From positions 23,059 through 87,058 of IMG/VR virus record IMGVR_UViG_3300007522_000367: DNA of 64,000 bases; one strand, written 5' to 3'. The DNA comes from a virus. Shown here one piece after another: positions 54,401 to 62,000 of this stretch. The notes under the pieces are model-generated. The model did not search any database. It saw nothing but the letters and a program-made list of their open reading frames with translations, and was not told the origin of the DNA. Positions within the stretch are counted from its first letter, which is position 1; each line of letters opens with the position of its first letter. A program made the position numbers and the translations under genes.

Positions 54401-54983
54401 CAGTATTAGCACTACTTAATCTATACTGCTCTGTAGGTACACCTGCAACTGTATCTTTTTTTGCAGGGCGTCCAATACTAGAATTAACAGGCAGCGCTGC
54501 ATTTAAAATTTTAGTAAATTGTTCTTGCCAATTAGGGTTGCTTGGATCGTTCCAGATAACTGTTTGGTTTGCTAAGTTTATGTTATTTGAATCTCTAACA
54601 ACTTCTGTTGTGTTAACACTTTCAATTTTAAGCAACCCGTTTGCTGCTTGATTACGTTTAGGATTGTAGGAAAGCAAACGTGCAAGACGGAGAACTGATT
54701 CTCTACGTTCTGCAAGCTCTAAAAAGTTTTCACGTGCATTTAAGTCAGTACGGAAAGCAATGTTTTGACCTAGGAAAGCAATTAGATCAATAAGTGCAAG
54801 GTACTCTGAACTTTCAATGTAATCGTTAAAATCTTCTGGATAATTTTGACGAATGTAATTGATCATTGTTCGACGTAAATTGTCAAAGTCGTATGATTTG
54901 AAGTCGGCGTTTCTATAACTCTGATAGATACGCTTCCAATCTTCTGCTACTAATAAACGGTTTTGTCTGTCTGTACTTGACAT
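51468..54983 (-). CDS. 6: Baseplate wedge protein gp6
   Basis: An 1171-residue homologue of T4 gp6 (660 residues). The N-terminal signature MSSTDRQNRLLVAEDWKRIY, LRRTMINYIRQNYPEDFNDY and SSEYLALIDLIAFLGQNIAFRTDLNARENFLELAERRESVLRLARLLSYNPKR is the conserved gp6/baseplate-J-like region that forms the wedge ring. The C-terminal part from about 900 also looks like gp6. The extra length lies in the middle. It is followed after two bases by the giant gene. A late promoter and AGAGGAAAG precede the ATG. Confidence 0.88.
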   Translation of the reverse strand: MSSTDRQNRLLVAEDWKRIYQSYRNADFKSYDFDNLRRTMINYIRQNYPEDFNDYIESSEYLALIDLIAFLGQNIAFRTDLNARENFLELAERRESVLRLARLLSYNPKRNQAANGLLKIESVNTTEVVRDSNNINLANQTVIWNDPSNPNWQEQFTKILNAALPVNSSIGRPAKKDTVAGVPTEQYRLSSANTELPVYGFNKTISGSTSRFEIVSTDVDNGEIKEEAPFPGNNFAFLYRNDGKGPASSNTGYFCHFRQGAMDQGTFTVDSPSTNQVVAIDATNINNSDVWLYKVDNFGLEEELWSKVDAVEGNNVIYNSLSKSIRNIYSVLTRANDRISLIFSDGTFGNLPQGNFRVYYRTSKNQRIVIEPADMRGVSIKVPYISKTGKTEQVTMVFQLKYTVDNASSSESSASIKRNAPATYYTQNRMITAEDYQIAPLSISQEIIKVKSVNRTASGISRYLDLVDATGKYSKTNLFGIDGIITKEFLIPKLKFSFISKTDIEGAIANIIEPILTDKKIKNYYYNSFPKTLVGDLGITWNSQTVDTNQNTGYFTNTVGTRSQLSAFTASTLKLLKPGTLVKFEPPVGKYFQSENDNKLGNILSSGIPSGGTLYKWTKIISVVGDGTATNADGTGPVMLNDNIPGDLLDVANRARLTQIIPRLATELQPAVSLQLIDQVFAYNSFGLRFDVNIGEWRIVTTNNLNIDSLFSIGKTGDTTNQQLDASWLLLFETNGETYTITYRASRYVFESAEEIRFYFDSSDKIYNNRTGKIIKDKISVLNINKSPDLTSPFAVDFDWEIVEEYRDAEGYVDSSKIQVSFFDGDDDGVVDDPQIFDEIVNETVNPLTKYVFQLKTTTIDGVEEYNYISTAVSTDLGKYVFSDGTGSIQVIDTKISLSNTTMADNNQIFYFIAEDLFQILNKTTGVLTTTQSYLAKIGRDKLKFHYVHAADASSRIDPSVSNIVDVYLLTKSYDNNFRLYIDGTVSTKPLSPSSDQLYLNYGQSLNKIKSISDEIIYHPVKYKILFGEIADATLQAKFKIVKNPDIVINDNDIKTRVIAAINEFFALENWEFGEPFYFTELSTYVMQQLTPNLVTFVIVPNQAAQTFGSLFEIKSESDEIFISAATVADIELIDAVTATRLRSSGAITTNATTVNTGLTSSGLSITGGPY

Positions 54984-55011
54984 GGATTTGCTTTCCTCTT
55001 AACTTATAGTG

Positions 55012-55018
55012 TATTTAT
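55012..55018 (-). promoter_or_regulatory. Late promoter ATAAATA of gp6
   Basis: AATAAATACAC on the minus strand in the 60-base gap between gp25 and gp6, 28 bases before the gp6 ATG, with AGAGGAAAG between. Likely start of the message for gp6 and the giant gene. Confidence 0.7.
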
Positions 55019-55043
55019 TAATTTGAATAAACCACGTATATAA

Positions 55044-55493
55044 TTAATTGGCTAAAAATCCGTTATTTTGGTCAAATATTAATTGCATATTTTCTACAAT
55101 ATTGTAGGGTAAAAATATCAATGTTGCTTCTATTTGTAAGCCACTTTCGTACTGATCAACTACTATGTTAGTAACACTTACTCTAGGATCGTAGTTAATA
55201 ATAGTAGTTACATTTTCAGCAATAATCTGTTTGATATTTTCAGTTAATGGTTCATATAGAATGTCCCAAATAATTGTACCAAAATTAGGATTGCTTAAAA
55301 GTTCGCCTTGACGAATATGAAAGTGATTAATAATATCTTGTTTTACAATTTGTAAATCATACAGTTGAAATCCAACATTGTTTGGATTAACTGTAGAAAA
55401 TCCCCTATAGGTTTTTTCACCTATACCATAGTCAGGACGAGTAGTACCTTTTACAGTAATTTGTTTATAAAGATTTTTCTCTAGTGTGCTCAT
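55044..55493 (-). CDS. 25: Baseplate wedge protein gp25
   Basis: A 149-residue homologue of T4 gp25 (132 residues), the small wedge protein that joins the tail sheath to the baseplate. Seen: DIINHFHIRQGELLSNPNFGTIIWDILYEPLTENIKQII, the conserved GE-NP-x-FG core of the gp25/lysozyme-like family, and YDPRVSVTNIVV. The ATG lies four bases after TAAATAC, a possible late promoter with leaderless start; AAGG also lies nine bases upstream. Confidence 0.88.
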   Translation of the reverse strand: MSTLEKNLYKQITVKGTTRPDYGIGEKTYRGFSTVNPNNVGFQLYDLQIVKQDIINHFHIRQGELLSNPNFGTIIWDILYEPLTENIKQIIAENVTTIINYDPRVSVTNIVVDQYESGLQIEATLIFLPYNIVENMQLIFDQNNGFLAN

Positions 55494-55497
55494 ACTG

Positions 55498-55504
55498 TAT
55501 TTAC
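55498..55504 (-). promoter_or_regulatory. Weak late-promoter-like GTAAATA before gp25
   Basis: GTAAATAC on the minus strand ends four bases before the gp25 ATG. One mismatch to ATAAATA and unusual closeness to the start codon make it uncertain. Confidence 0.3.
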
Positions 55505-55505
55505 C

Positions 55506-57080
55506 TTAATCTTGTCGGCCTGTTCTAGACAGAGTACTAGTAACTGTTGCTGCTCCGGCTCTTGCTTGCCTTAAAATAGCATCATCATAAGGCGGTGTAG
55601 TAACTGCTCCTGCTCTTGCTTCTGCTTCTCCTGCTGCTCCTTCGGAACTTGCACCTGATGCATTTCTCGAAGGTGTGCTTGTAACAGTTGTATTACTTAT
55701 TGCTGCTCGTTCTGCTGACGTTGATCCCGATGCTGCAACTGTACCCGGAGCACATTTTTCATACGTATCTCCTAAAGGCACTGTAGCACCGTCTTTTACA
55801 GCAACCGGAGTTCCAGATGCACTTCCTGATCCGCTAGGTATTACCGATGGCGGAGACGGGGCCGCAGCAACTGCTGCCGCCGGCCCGTTCATATGTATAA
55901 CCGATGCAGTTTCGTAATGGCCTGCACTAGCAATATTACTAGTTCCTGCGCAAGTTAATCTACCGTCAGCGCCCACTAATAAATCCCAGTTTGCACCAGT
56001 TTGTGTTGCCATCTGATTTGCTGCAACTATATTAACATCTGCTCCAGCTTTTAAATTAATATTTTTTGCAGCAGTAAAATTTATATCATTATCTGATTTA
56101 AAACTAATATTGTTTTTTGAATAAACTTCTATTGCTCCGCCGGCTGTCATTTCAATCCAACTTTGACCACTTCCGTGTGCAATATACACTAAGTCTTCTG
56201 TATTGTGGAAAAGTATCTGATGTCCTGTACGTGTTCTAATTCTTACTAATTCGTTCATAGGCAGTGTTGGATCACCGCCTTGATCTAATGTTGCATATTC
56301 ACTAGGAGTTGTTGCAGCTGGGCCTTTTCTATACAAACTAGGATCGCCATCATCCATTACAAAAGTTGAACCAGTTAGTCTCGATGATGGAATTTCTGTT
56401 TGTGCATTTTCAGCACCTACTTTTACTTTAGGCTTTCCTGGTCTACGGTCTAGCGGGCCGGGTGTACTCATTCCAAATACCATACTAGGTACTTCTCGTC
56501 TAGCACTGGAACTAGTAGTGCCTCTAATTGGATCACTAAGTAAGCCGGCTTTAGTAAGTTGTGCTATTGCATCCGTGTTAACAGGTTTTAAAAACTGCGT
56601 AGGGTCGTTACCAACGCCTGGTTCATTTCTTTTGTTGTATTCTCCAACAGGAGAAATTGCAGTTTGATTTTCTTTGTTGTATTTTGTACTTGCATTTCCA
56701 GGTACCATAAAGTTCATAAACTTTTCTTGTACACAGCCGATCCAAAATCCTCGACTTTTATTTCCTTCTGCAAATATAACTAGTACTTGTGTCCCGACGT
56801 CCGGTGGCACTGCCCACATTCCGTAACTTTTTTGAGTATAATCAAATCCGTTGTTGTCGCTTGTTCCGTCGTAAGGTGTAATTCCGTAAAACGGACTTAG
56901 ATAACTTACTATTGCCATTTCGCCAGTAACGTCTGTGGTGTTTCCTTCAGTTGATGATTTTAACAATTCAACTTCTAGTGAACCCATGTACTCAGTGTCT
57001 AAGTGATTGCGCACCACAGCCAAAAAGGGACCAGGGCCTTCAAATATATTATCACCTGGGGTTCTTGCTTCTGTTGCCAT
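55506..57080 (-). CDS. 5: Baseplate hub/spike protein gp5 (OB-fold and beta-helix, no lysozyme domain)
   Basis: A 524-residue protein. The N-terminal OB-fold region (FLAVVRNHLDTEYMGSLEVEL, MWAVPPDVGTQVLVIFAEGN, GFWIGCVQE) and the spike-like part IRTRTGHQILFHNTEDLVYI ... IEVYSKNNISFKSDNDINFTAAKNINLKAGADVNIVA are typical of gp5/VgrG. T4 gp5 has a lysozyme domain between these; none is seen here. The C-terminal 90 residues are low-complexity (Ser/Ala/Gly) with a motif shared with the upstream hub protein. Confidence 0.82.
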   Translation of the reverse strand: MATEARTPGDNIFEGPGPFLAVVRNHLDTEYMGSLEVELLKSSTEGNTTDVTGEMAIVSYLSPFYGITPYDGTSDNNGFDYTQKSYGMWAVPPDVGTQVLVIFAEGNKSRGFWIGCVQEKFMNFMVPGNASTKYNKENQTAISPVGEYNKRNEPGVGNDPTQFLKPVNTDAIAQLTKAGLLSDPIRGTTSSSARREVPSMVFGMSTPGPLDRRPGKPKVKVGAENAQTEIPSSRLTGSTFVMDDGDPSLYRKGPAATTPSEYATLDQGGDPTLPMNELVRIRTRTGHQILFHNTEDLVYIAHGSGQSWIEMTAGGAIEVYSKNNISFKSDNDINFTAAKNINLKAGADVNIVAANQMATQTGANWDLLVGADGRLTCAGTSNIASAGHYETASVIHMNGPAAAVAAAPSPPSVIPSGSGSASGTPVAVKDGATVPLGDTYEKCAPGTVAASGSTSAERAAISNTTVTSTPSRNASGASSEGAAGEAEARAGAVTTPPYDDAILRQARAGAATVTSTLSRTGRQD

Positions 57081-57090
57081 TGTTTATTCC

Positions 57091-59838
57091 TTAGAACGAT
57101 CCTGATTGTTGTTGTGCAGAAATATTAGCTGCTTGTTTTGCTCTCAACGCTCTTAACGGTGCATCATCATACGTACTTCCAGCAGCCGGATTTGGCTTAC
57201 TAGCTAGTCGTTGTGCAGCAGCTTCGCCGGCGGTGCCTTCTGATTGTGTACCAGCTCCTGAGTTAGATGCTCCGTTTACATTTCTTCTTGCAGCAGCTTC
57301 GCCTGCTGTGCCTTCTGAACTTGCACCAACAGCTGGGTTAGCCGGAGTAGTAGTTATTTGTCCTCCTGCATTATCTGTATTAACTAGCGTGCTAGTAGCT
57401 GGTGCAAGATTATCGTCATCCTGCCTTGGTCTACGTATAGTTTGTAAAGTTTGTGTAAATTGTCCGTTACTAAATTTATTAGCACAAAATATTACTTTAT
57501 ATAATCCACTAAATTCTCCTACAGGAGTAGTGCCGCCGCCTGGAAATTCCATATAACCATTTGGACCGTAGTCTAATGGAGTTCTAAAGTTAAGTGCAAT
57601 ATCAACTTCCCCATTTTCATAATTCATTGTGCCGTCGGCTGTAATGTTTAGTACTCCTGGAACTTGCAATGCATTATAGTTGCCCATACCGCTATCACAA
57701 ATATAATATGGATCGCCTAGTATTTCTAAATCAACCATAACTAAATCAACACTACCATTAACTAATGCATCATTAAACATTCTAGCAACTTGCGATTCAG
57801 GATGGGCACCATCTAACGTAGTCTTATTTTTTTGAGTAACTACTCTATCTAGAGTTTTGCCAAGATTTCCTGCTGACGCATTTCCTTTAGAAGTACTAGG
57901 TGTTGCTCTTTGACCACTCGAAGTAGTTTCATTTTTAATAGCAGTTTTACTATCTGCACCTGCTTGACCAAGGTCGCCGGCAATACTTGAAAAGAATGCA
58001 GTATTAAATCTAATATCAAAATTAATAATATCTTTATTTTTTCCTGTATAGATATAATTGTATTCTTTAGCTACTTGGGTTTTTAATTGAGGAATGCCAG
58101 GGCTTTTTGCACTAGCAGATTGAAATATACTTATATGTACAAGATACGGCACAACTCTATAAACAAATATTCTTGACGGGGTTCCAGTTTGTGAAACTAC
58201 TTCGGGACTAGAGTCACTATTATAAACTTGCGTTTGAATTCTAAACCAAGGAACCATTCCATATTTGTCTGGCGTCTTAGATGCAATTGCTCTGCCGTAA
58301 TCACTAGCAATAATAACTTCTTCAATTATAGTTTGTATTTTTTGCCCTGCTGCAAATGTACCAGTGCGTACATCGCCCGATATTTGTATTTTGCATCTAT
58401 CTACTTTGCCTTTGATTGTTTCACTTTCTGAATTAGTAGGTGTTGCAAGTGGTCGTTTGCTACTGTCAAAATTAGATTTAGTAATCTTAGCTTTGCCAAT
58501 GTCGTTCATGTTTTGTGTTTTTTCGGCATACTCGCGAATATTTTCTCCAATACTAGATCGTTTAATTGTTATTCCGGCAGCATTTTTTATTTCATTTCTA
58601 TAATCAACTGGAACTTTTCCATTTATGTCTCCTGTTTGCGATATATAAAATTTTCTTATTTCTTCGTCAGTAAATTCTCGAGTAGTTGCAGTATCGTCTG
58701 CTGTCTCTTCCGGTTGTCCCATCATAAACTGTTGCGATTCTTCATTTGAAGATGAAGTGTTTGGAAACATTATAATATATTGATCAGCTTTTTTTGTTTT
58801 GCCGGCTTTTTCGCCTGCAAGTTGTCTATCGTTTATAATACGGGTTAAACTATTAGCTCCTGTTTGTAACATTTCAGCAACAGATGCTCCTGTAAAGGTT
58901 GTGTCAGTATGTGTTGTTTGTGTTTCGTCAGTTAATGCAGTTTCTTGATAAGGAATTGCAGTTACGGAATATACACTGCCTGATTCTGTTACATCAAATT
59001 CAATGTTTACCAGTTTTAAAGGAAACATTCTGCGTAAGTTACTTGCATGAATAAATTGTCCAGCATCATTGTATCCTTTAAATTCTACAGTAAGAAGATA
59101 CGGAGCATCAATGTAAGTAGGATAACCTGCTCGTATTGCTGATACTTGTAATGCTTGTAAAAATAACCCCATACTGTAAGGTTCGGTTACTTTAAAACTA
59201 ATACTTGTTGCATTTGTAGACCGAGTACCGTCATTGCCGGCGACAATAGTTGCAATTTCAACATCATCAATAAAGTATTCAATTTTTCCTTTTGCTTCAT
59301 ACAACGTTGCACTGCCGGGTGTTGGGCCGCCGCCGCTTCTAAGTATTACAATACTGGGATCCCTACGACGGTATGTGACATCTGGAAATGATAGTTCTTG
59401 TGCTGTTAGGCATCCCAACGTAAAGACATAATTGAAGCTGGTAAATTGTTCTAGCGGATTAGGAAGTACACTGCCGCTCATTCCGTTTGGTGATCCAAAG
59501 CCGCCACCGAACGATGCTCCTAAAAATCCGCCTAGGCCGCCTTTAATTCTATCCATTATGCCGCCGCCTAACCCACTAGCAATGTTACCAACTAAACTTT
59601 GTCCTATTCCTGGGCCAGTTAACCCATTTAAACTATTTGCAAGATTAACTGTTGCACCTTTTAAGTCTTGTACAGATCCCGATACAGAATCTAAAACTCC
59701 GTCAACTGAAATATTACCGCTTTGCGCAAACTTTTTAGCCGATGAAATTAGTTGCGGGGTAGCTGCATCAATAGTATCAGAAAAACTTTTTCCTGCTGCT
59801 TTTAATCTCGACGCTACATTTTGCGGAACTACTGCCAT
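57091..59838 (-). CDS. Baseplate hub-region structural protein, 915 residues
   Basis: Begins with a Gly/Ser/Ala-rich helical segment (GIGQSLVGNIASGLGGGIMDR) and then a beta-rich core: NYVFTLGCLTAQELSFPDVTYRRRDPSIVILRSGGG, IDAPYLLTVEFKGYNDAG and KLVNIEFDVTESGSVYSVTAIPYQE. A second half includes DIINFDIRFNTAFF and DLEILGDPYYICDSGMGNY. The pattern suits a hub or tube-end protein between gp53 and gp5; gp27-like is possible. The last 100 residues repeat SEGTAGEAAAR twice. Not confidently assigned to a T4 gene. Confidence 0.6.
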   Translation of the reverse strand: MAVVPQNVASRLKAAGKSFSDTIDAATPQLISSAKKFAQSGNISVDGVLDSVSGSVQDLKGATVNLANSLNGLTGPGIGQSLVGNIASGLGGGIMDRIKGGLGGFLGASFGGGFGSPNGMSGSVLPNPLEQFTSFNYVFTLGCLTAQELSFPDVTYRRRDPSIVILRSGGGPTPGSATLYEAKGKIEYFIDDVEIATIVAGNDGTRSTNATSISFKVTEPYSMGLFLQALQVSAIRAGYPTYIDAPYLLTVEFKGYNDAGQFIHASNLRRMFPLKLVNIEFDVTESGSVYSVTAIPYQETALTDETQTTHTDTTFTGASVAEMLQTGANSLTRIINDRQLAGEKAGKTKKADQYIIMFPNTSSSNEESQQFMMGQPEETADDTATTREFTDEEIRKFYISQTGDINGKVPVDYRNEIKNAAGITIKRSSIGENIREYAEKTQNMNDIGKAKITKSNFDSSKRPLATPTNSESETIKGKVDRCKIQISGDVRTGTFAAGQKIQTIIEEVIIASDYGRAIASKTPDKYGMVPWFRIQTQVYNSDSSPEVVSQTGTPSRIFVYRVVPYLVHISIFQSASAKSPGIPQLKTQVAKEYNYIYTGKNKDIINFDIRFNTAFFSSIAGDLGQAGADSKTAIKNETTSSGQRATPSTSKGNASAGNLGKTLDRVVTQKNKTTLDGAHPESQVARMFNDALVNGSVDLVMVDLEILGDPYYICDSGMGNYNALQVPGVLNITADGTMNYENGEVDIALNFRTPLDYGPNGYMEFPGGGTTPVGEFSGLYKVIFCANKFSNGQFTQTLQTIRRPRQDDDNLAPATSTLVNTDNAGGQITTTPANPAVGASSEGTAGEAAARRNVNGASNSGAGTQSEGTAGEAAAQRLASKPNPAAGSTYDDAPLRALRAKQAANISAQQQSGSF

Positions 59839-59839
59839 A

Positions 59840-60142
59840 TTATATTCCTAATACTTTTGATAATGCGGCGCCTTTGGGTACATAAATTTGTATTCCTGCT
59901 ATTAAATCAAATACAGGATCTTTAAGTATTTCCATATTGCGTTGGGCAAAAACCCACCATAAGTCTTTATCGCCATATAAGTCAAATGCTAACAGATCAG
60001 GGCGATGTGTATACTGAGGCTGTATTGTAACTAATACATCGTCTGATTCTGCAGGGATAGGTCGTATTTTTAAAATGTCAAGATACTGACCTTCTTGTGT
60101 AGGTGTGTTAAACCAAGGACTAGTTCCAATATAATTTGCCAT
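59840..60142 (-). CDS. 53: Baseplate wedge protein gp53
   Basis: A 100-residue protein with the gp53 core: YTHRPDLLAFDLYGDKDLWWVFAQRNMEILKDPVFDLIAGIQIYVP, in which RPD-x-LA, YGD-x-x-LWWV and the P-x-x-DL-x-x-G-x-x-I-x-P line resemble the LysM-like part of gp53. It is shorter than T4 gp53 (196 residues). It starts at a base shared with the stop of gp48 (TAATG), showing coupling, and ends one base before the hub gene. Confidence 0.82.
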   Translation of the reverse strand: MANYIGTSPWFNTPTQEGQYLDILKIRPIPAESDDVLVTIQPQYTHRPDLLAFDLYGDKDLWWVFAQRNMEILKDPVFDLIAGIQIYVPKGAALSKVLGI

Positions 60143-61026
60143 TAGATAAATCCTTGTCCGTTGCCTTTGGCATATCCGCCACTGACAAACTTGTCTAGGC
60201 TAAATTGTTGTACAGCTCGTCTGCTGTATGTCGGCATCAATACTACTGCTACGTTGCATCTAGTTGGTGCCCAGGTATCTAGTGAGGGTATGTAGATATA
60301 ATCTACATCTGGCGGCAGTTCGCAAGTAAATTGTTGAACTACAACTGGAACATTTTTAAAAACATAATCGCCGTAGCCGTTAAGTTGTACTACTGGTGGC
60401 GGACTACCTTGATTGCTTGAATTACCGTAGGACATTTTCGTAACACTTCTCAAGTAGTGTACCATTGCTACCCAATATACTCCTTCTGATTCATTTTCAA
60501 TAATAAAATCTCCACTGATCTGAATGTTATCAGGTTGACTACTTTGATAAACAGGAAAAGGATAGTTACTGTGTGTAGGTTTAACTTGGCTGTAAGTAGC
60601 ACTATGCGACATAATAATACTAGGCGTATACGGAAAAATCATTCCGTTTGTTTCTGCTAATGCTGCCGAAAGTGTTGGTTCTAAACCCATACCTGGTGGT
60701 AAAGAAAGTCGGACACGCCAGTCATCGTTATCAGCTCCTTGCCAGCTAACTTCTGAAAATCCAACAGCTCCTGGCATACCAAACTTAGGAAGGCCGCCGC
60801 CACGCAATAAACTCATAAAGTTTTTAGCACTAAATATATCCTCAGCAATGCCTTTTACTGCGTTACCAGCTTGTCCAATTAATCCTTGACCAAAACTAGC
60901 AGCACTACCTAATAGGTTGTTTACTGCTGCTGATGCTTGTGGAGACACTGAATTGCGAGCCTGCGATGCTGCTGACGAAAGTGCTGCTGATGCCTGTTGT
61001 TTTAGGCCGCCGAAATTAATTGCCAT
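60142..61026 (-). CDS. 48: Tail tube cap/baseplate protein, gp48-like
   Basis: A 294-residue protein: alanine/serine-rich helical N-terminus (1-75), then WRVRLSLPPGMG, MIFPYTPSIIMSHSATYSQVKPTHSNYPFPVYQSSQ, IQISGDFIIENESEGVYWVAMVHYLRSVTKM and YIYIPSLDTWAPTRCNVAVVLMPTYSRR. This order of segments matches the gp48 tail-tube cap proteins of marine T4-like phages as I know them; gp54 is the alternative. It starts the leftward structural module and has GGAGA as ribosome binding site. Confidence 0.65.
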   Translation of the reverse strand: MAINFGGLKQQASAALSSAASQARNSVSPQASAAVNNLLGSAASFGQGLIGQAGNAVKGIAEDIFSAKNFMSLLRGGGLPKFGMPGAVGFSEVSWQGADNDDWRVRLSLPPGMGLEPTLSAALAETNGMIFPYTPSIIMSHSATYSQVKPTHSNYPFPVYQSSQPDNIQISGDFIIENESEGVYWVAMVHYLRSVTKMSYGNSSNQGSPPPVVQLNGYGDYVFKNVPVVVQQFTCELPPDVDYIYIPSLDTWAPTRCNVAVVLMPTYSRRAVQQFSLDKFVSGGYAKGNGQGFI

Positions 61027-61047
61027 TATTTGTTGTCTCCTATATGT

Positions 61048-61054
61048 TATTTAG
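61048..61054 (-). promoter_or_regulatory. Late promoter-like CTAAATA before gp48
   Basis: CTAAATAAC on the minus strand, 21 bases before the ATG at 61026, in the divergent region shared with the gp55 promoter. One mismatch to ATAAATA. Likely origin of the baseplate message. Confidence 0.55.
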
Positions 61055-61083
61055 TTGACAAAATTAAGTATGTATATTATAAT
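61055..61083 (+). promoter_or_regulatory. Sigma70-type promoter of gp55, TTGACA-N17-TATAAT
   Basis: Perfect -35 (61055-61060) and -10 (61078-61083) with a 17-base spacer, 23 bases before the ATG at 61107 and followed by GGAGAG. This is a strong early-type promoter placing gp55 under host polymerase. The -35 box adjoins the opposite late-type site at 61048-61054. Confidence 0.88.
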
Positions 61084-61106
61084 GTATTATAACTATTGGA
61101 GAGTTC

Positions 61107-61934
61107 ATGAGAAAAGTTAACTATTTAAATAACAAAGATATACTTAAAGAAATACACAAATCAAAGAGTACATTTTGTAGCTTTGTATCAAATACTGATC
61201 ATCAGTTTGATCTTATTTTGCCTAATATTGACAAAATCAATATTAGAACTATTGCAGAAGCTAAAAGAGTACAAGCTAAACGCTTACAACACGAAGCATT
61301 TGAAGCTCGTAAACTAGCAGGAGAAAAAATTAAACTTGCTGAGTGCGAAATTGATTACAGAAAAATTAAAAAAACTTCATTAGTATTTCGCATTATGACA
61401 TTTGAGCATGTTCCAGACGAGCCGGGGCGCAAGAAGACACCAAAGACAGTTGCCGATCACAAAGTAAAACTTAACTTTCCACCTTTCCAACATTTTAAGT
61501 TTGATGAAGAAGATAATCTAAAGTGTGTGGGCAAAAGTCATTGGTCAAGCGGAATGGAAAACGGACATTTTAATCTAGGCGGCGGTATGGCTACAAATAA
61601 ACTTGCTCTTATGTGGATGAAACTATGTGATCGATATGCTACTCGTGGTAATGTACGTGGATACACTTATAACGATGAAATGCGCGGGCAAGCTATCCTA
61701 CAGTTAGCACAAATCGGGTTGCAGTTTGACGAATCAAAGTCAGATAATCCGTTTGCATACTATACAGCCGCAGTTACTAACAGTTTTGTGCGTGTTATTA
61801 ACATTGAAAAGCGTAATCAAAACATTCGTGATGATATTTTAGAAATGAACAACATGAATCCTAGCTTTACACGACAAAATCAAGGCGAGTGGGAAGCACA
61901 ACAACGTAGAGAAAAAGAACTAGGTAACAAATAA
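61107..61934 (+). CDS. 55: Late-transcription sigma factor gp55
   Basis: A 275-residue homologue of T4 gp55 (185 residues), the small sigma factor that recognises TATAAATA. N-terminal VNYLNNKDILKEI aligns with YNYVNNKELLQAI, and the conserved sigma region 2-like part NKLALMWMKLCDRYATRGNVRGYTYNDEMRGQAILQLAQIGLQFDESKSDNPFAYYTAAVTNSFVRVI aligns with the T4 segment containing [22 protein letters not shown]. Between them is an insert of about 100 charged residues. The C-terminus lacks the T4 end that contacts the sliding clamp in clear form. It fits the ATAAATA sites upstream of the structural genes. Confidence 0.82.
   Translation: MRKVNYLNNKDILKEIHKSKSTFCSFVSNTDHQFDLILPNIDKINIRTIAEAKRVQAKRLQHEAFEARKLAGEKIKLAECEIDYRKIKKTSLVFRIMTFEHVPDEPGRKKTPKTVADHKVKLNFPPFQHFKFDEEDNLKCVGKSHWSSGMENGHFNLGGGMATNKLALMWMKLCDRYATRGNVRGYTYNDEMRGQAILQLAQIGLQFDESKSDNPFAYYTAAVTNSFVRVINIEKRNQNIRDDILEMNNMNPSFTRQNQGEWEAQQRREKELGNK
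61222..61246 (+). repeat. Perfect inverted repeat within gp55 coding sequence
   Basis: CTAATATTGA, loop CAAAA, TCAATATTAG: a 10-base stem with a 5-base loop. In mRNA it would form a hairpin about 115 bases into the gene. It lies in the charged insert region. Not followed by a U-tract. Confidence 0.65.
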
Positions 61935-61938
61935 TCTC

Positions 61939-61967
61939 TTGACACTATTAACATTAACCTGTATACT
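61939..61967 (+). promoter_or_regulatory. Sigma70-type promoter of gp47, TTGACA-N17-TATACT
   Basis: -35 TTGACA at 61939-61944 and -10 TATACT at 61962-61967 with a 17-base spacer, 33 bases before the TTG start of gp47. It begins in the short gap after gp55. Confidence 0.82.
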
Positions 61968-62000
61968 ATAAAGATATACAAATTTATGGAGCAATAACTT

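Noticed and set aside
55506-57080. Possible lysozyme domain in gp5
   Set aside because: No catalytic E...D...T segment or lysozyme-like region is visible between the OB-fold and the beta-helix part.
59432-59851. Plus-strand frame of 139 codons opposite the hub gene, proline-rich
   Set aside because: Proline runs arise from the glycine-rich codons of the sense strand; no family and no start signal.
61222-61246. Hairpin in gp55 as a terminator
   Set aside because: It lies within coding sequence, has an AT-rich stem and is not followed by a run of T.
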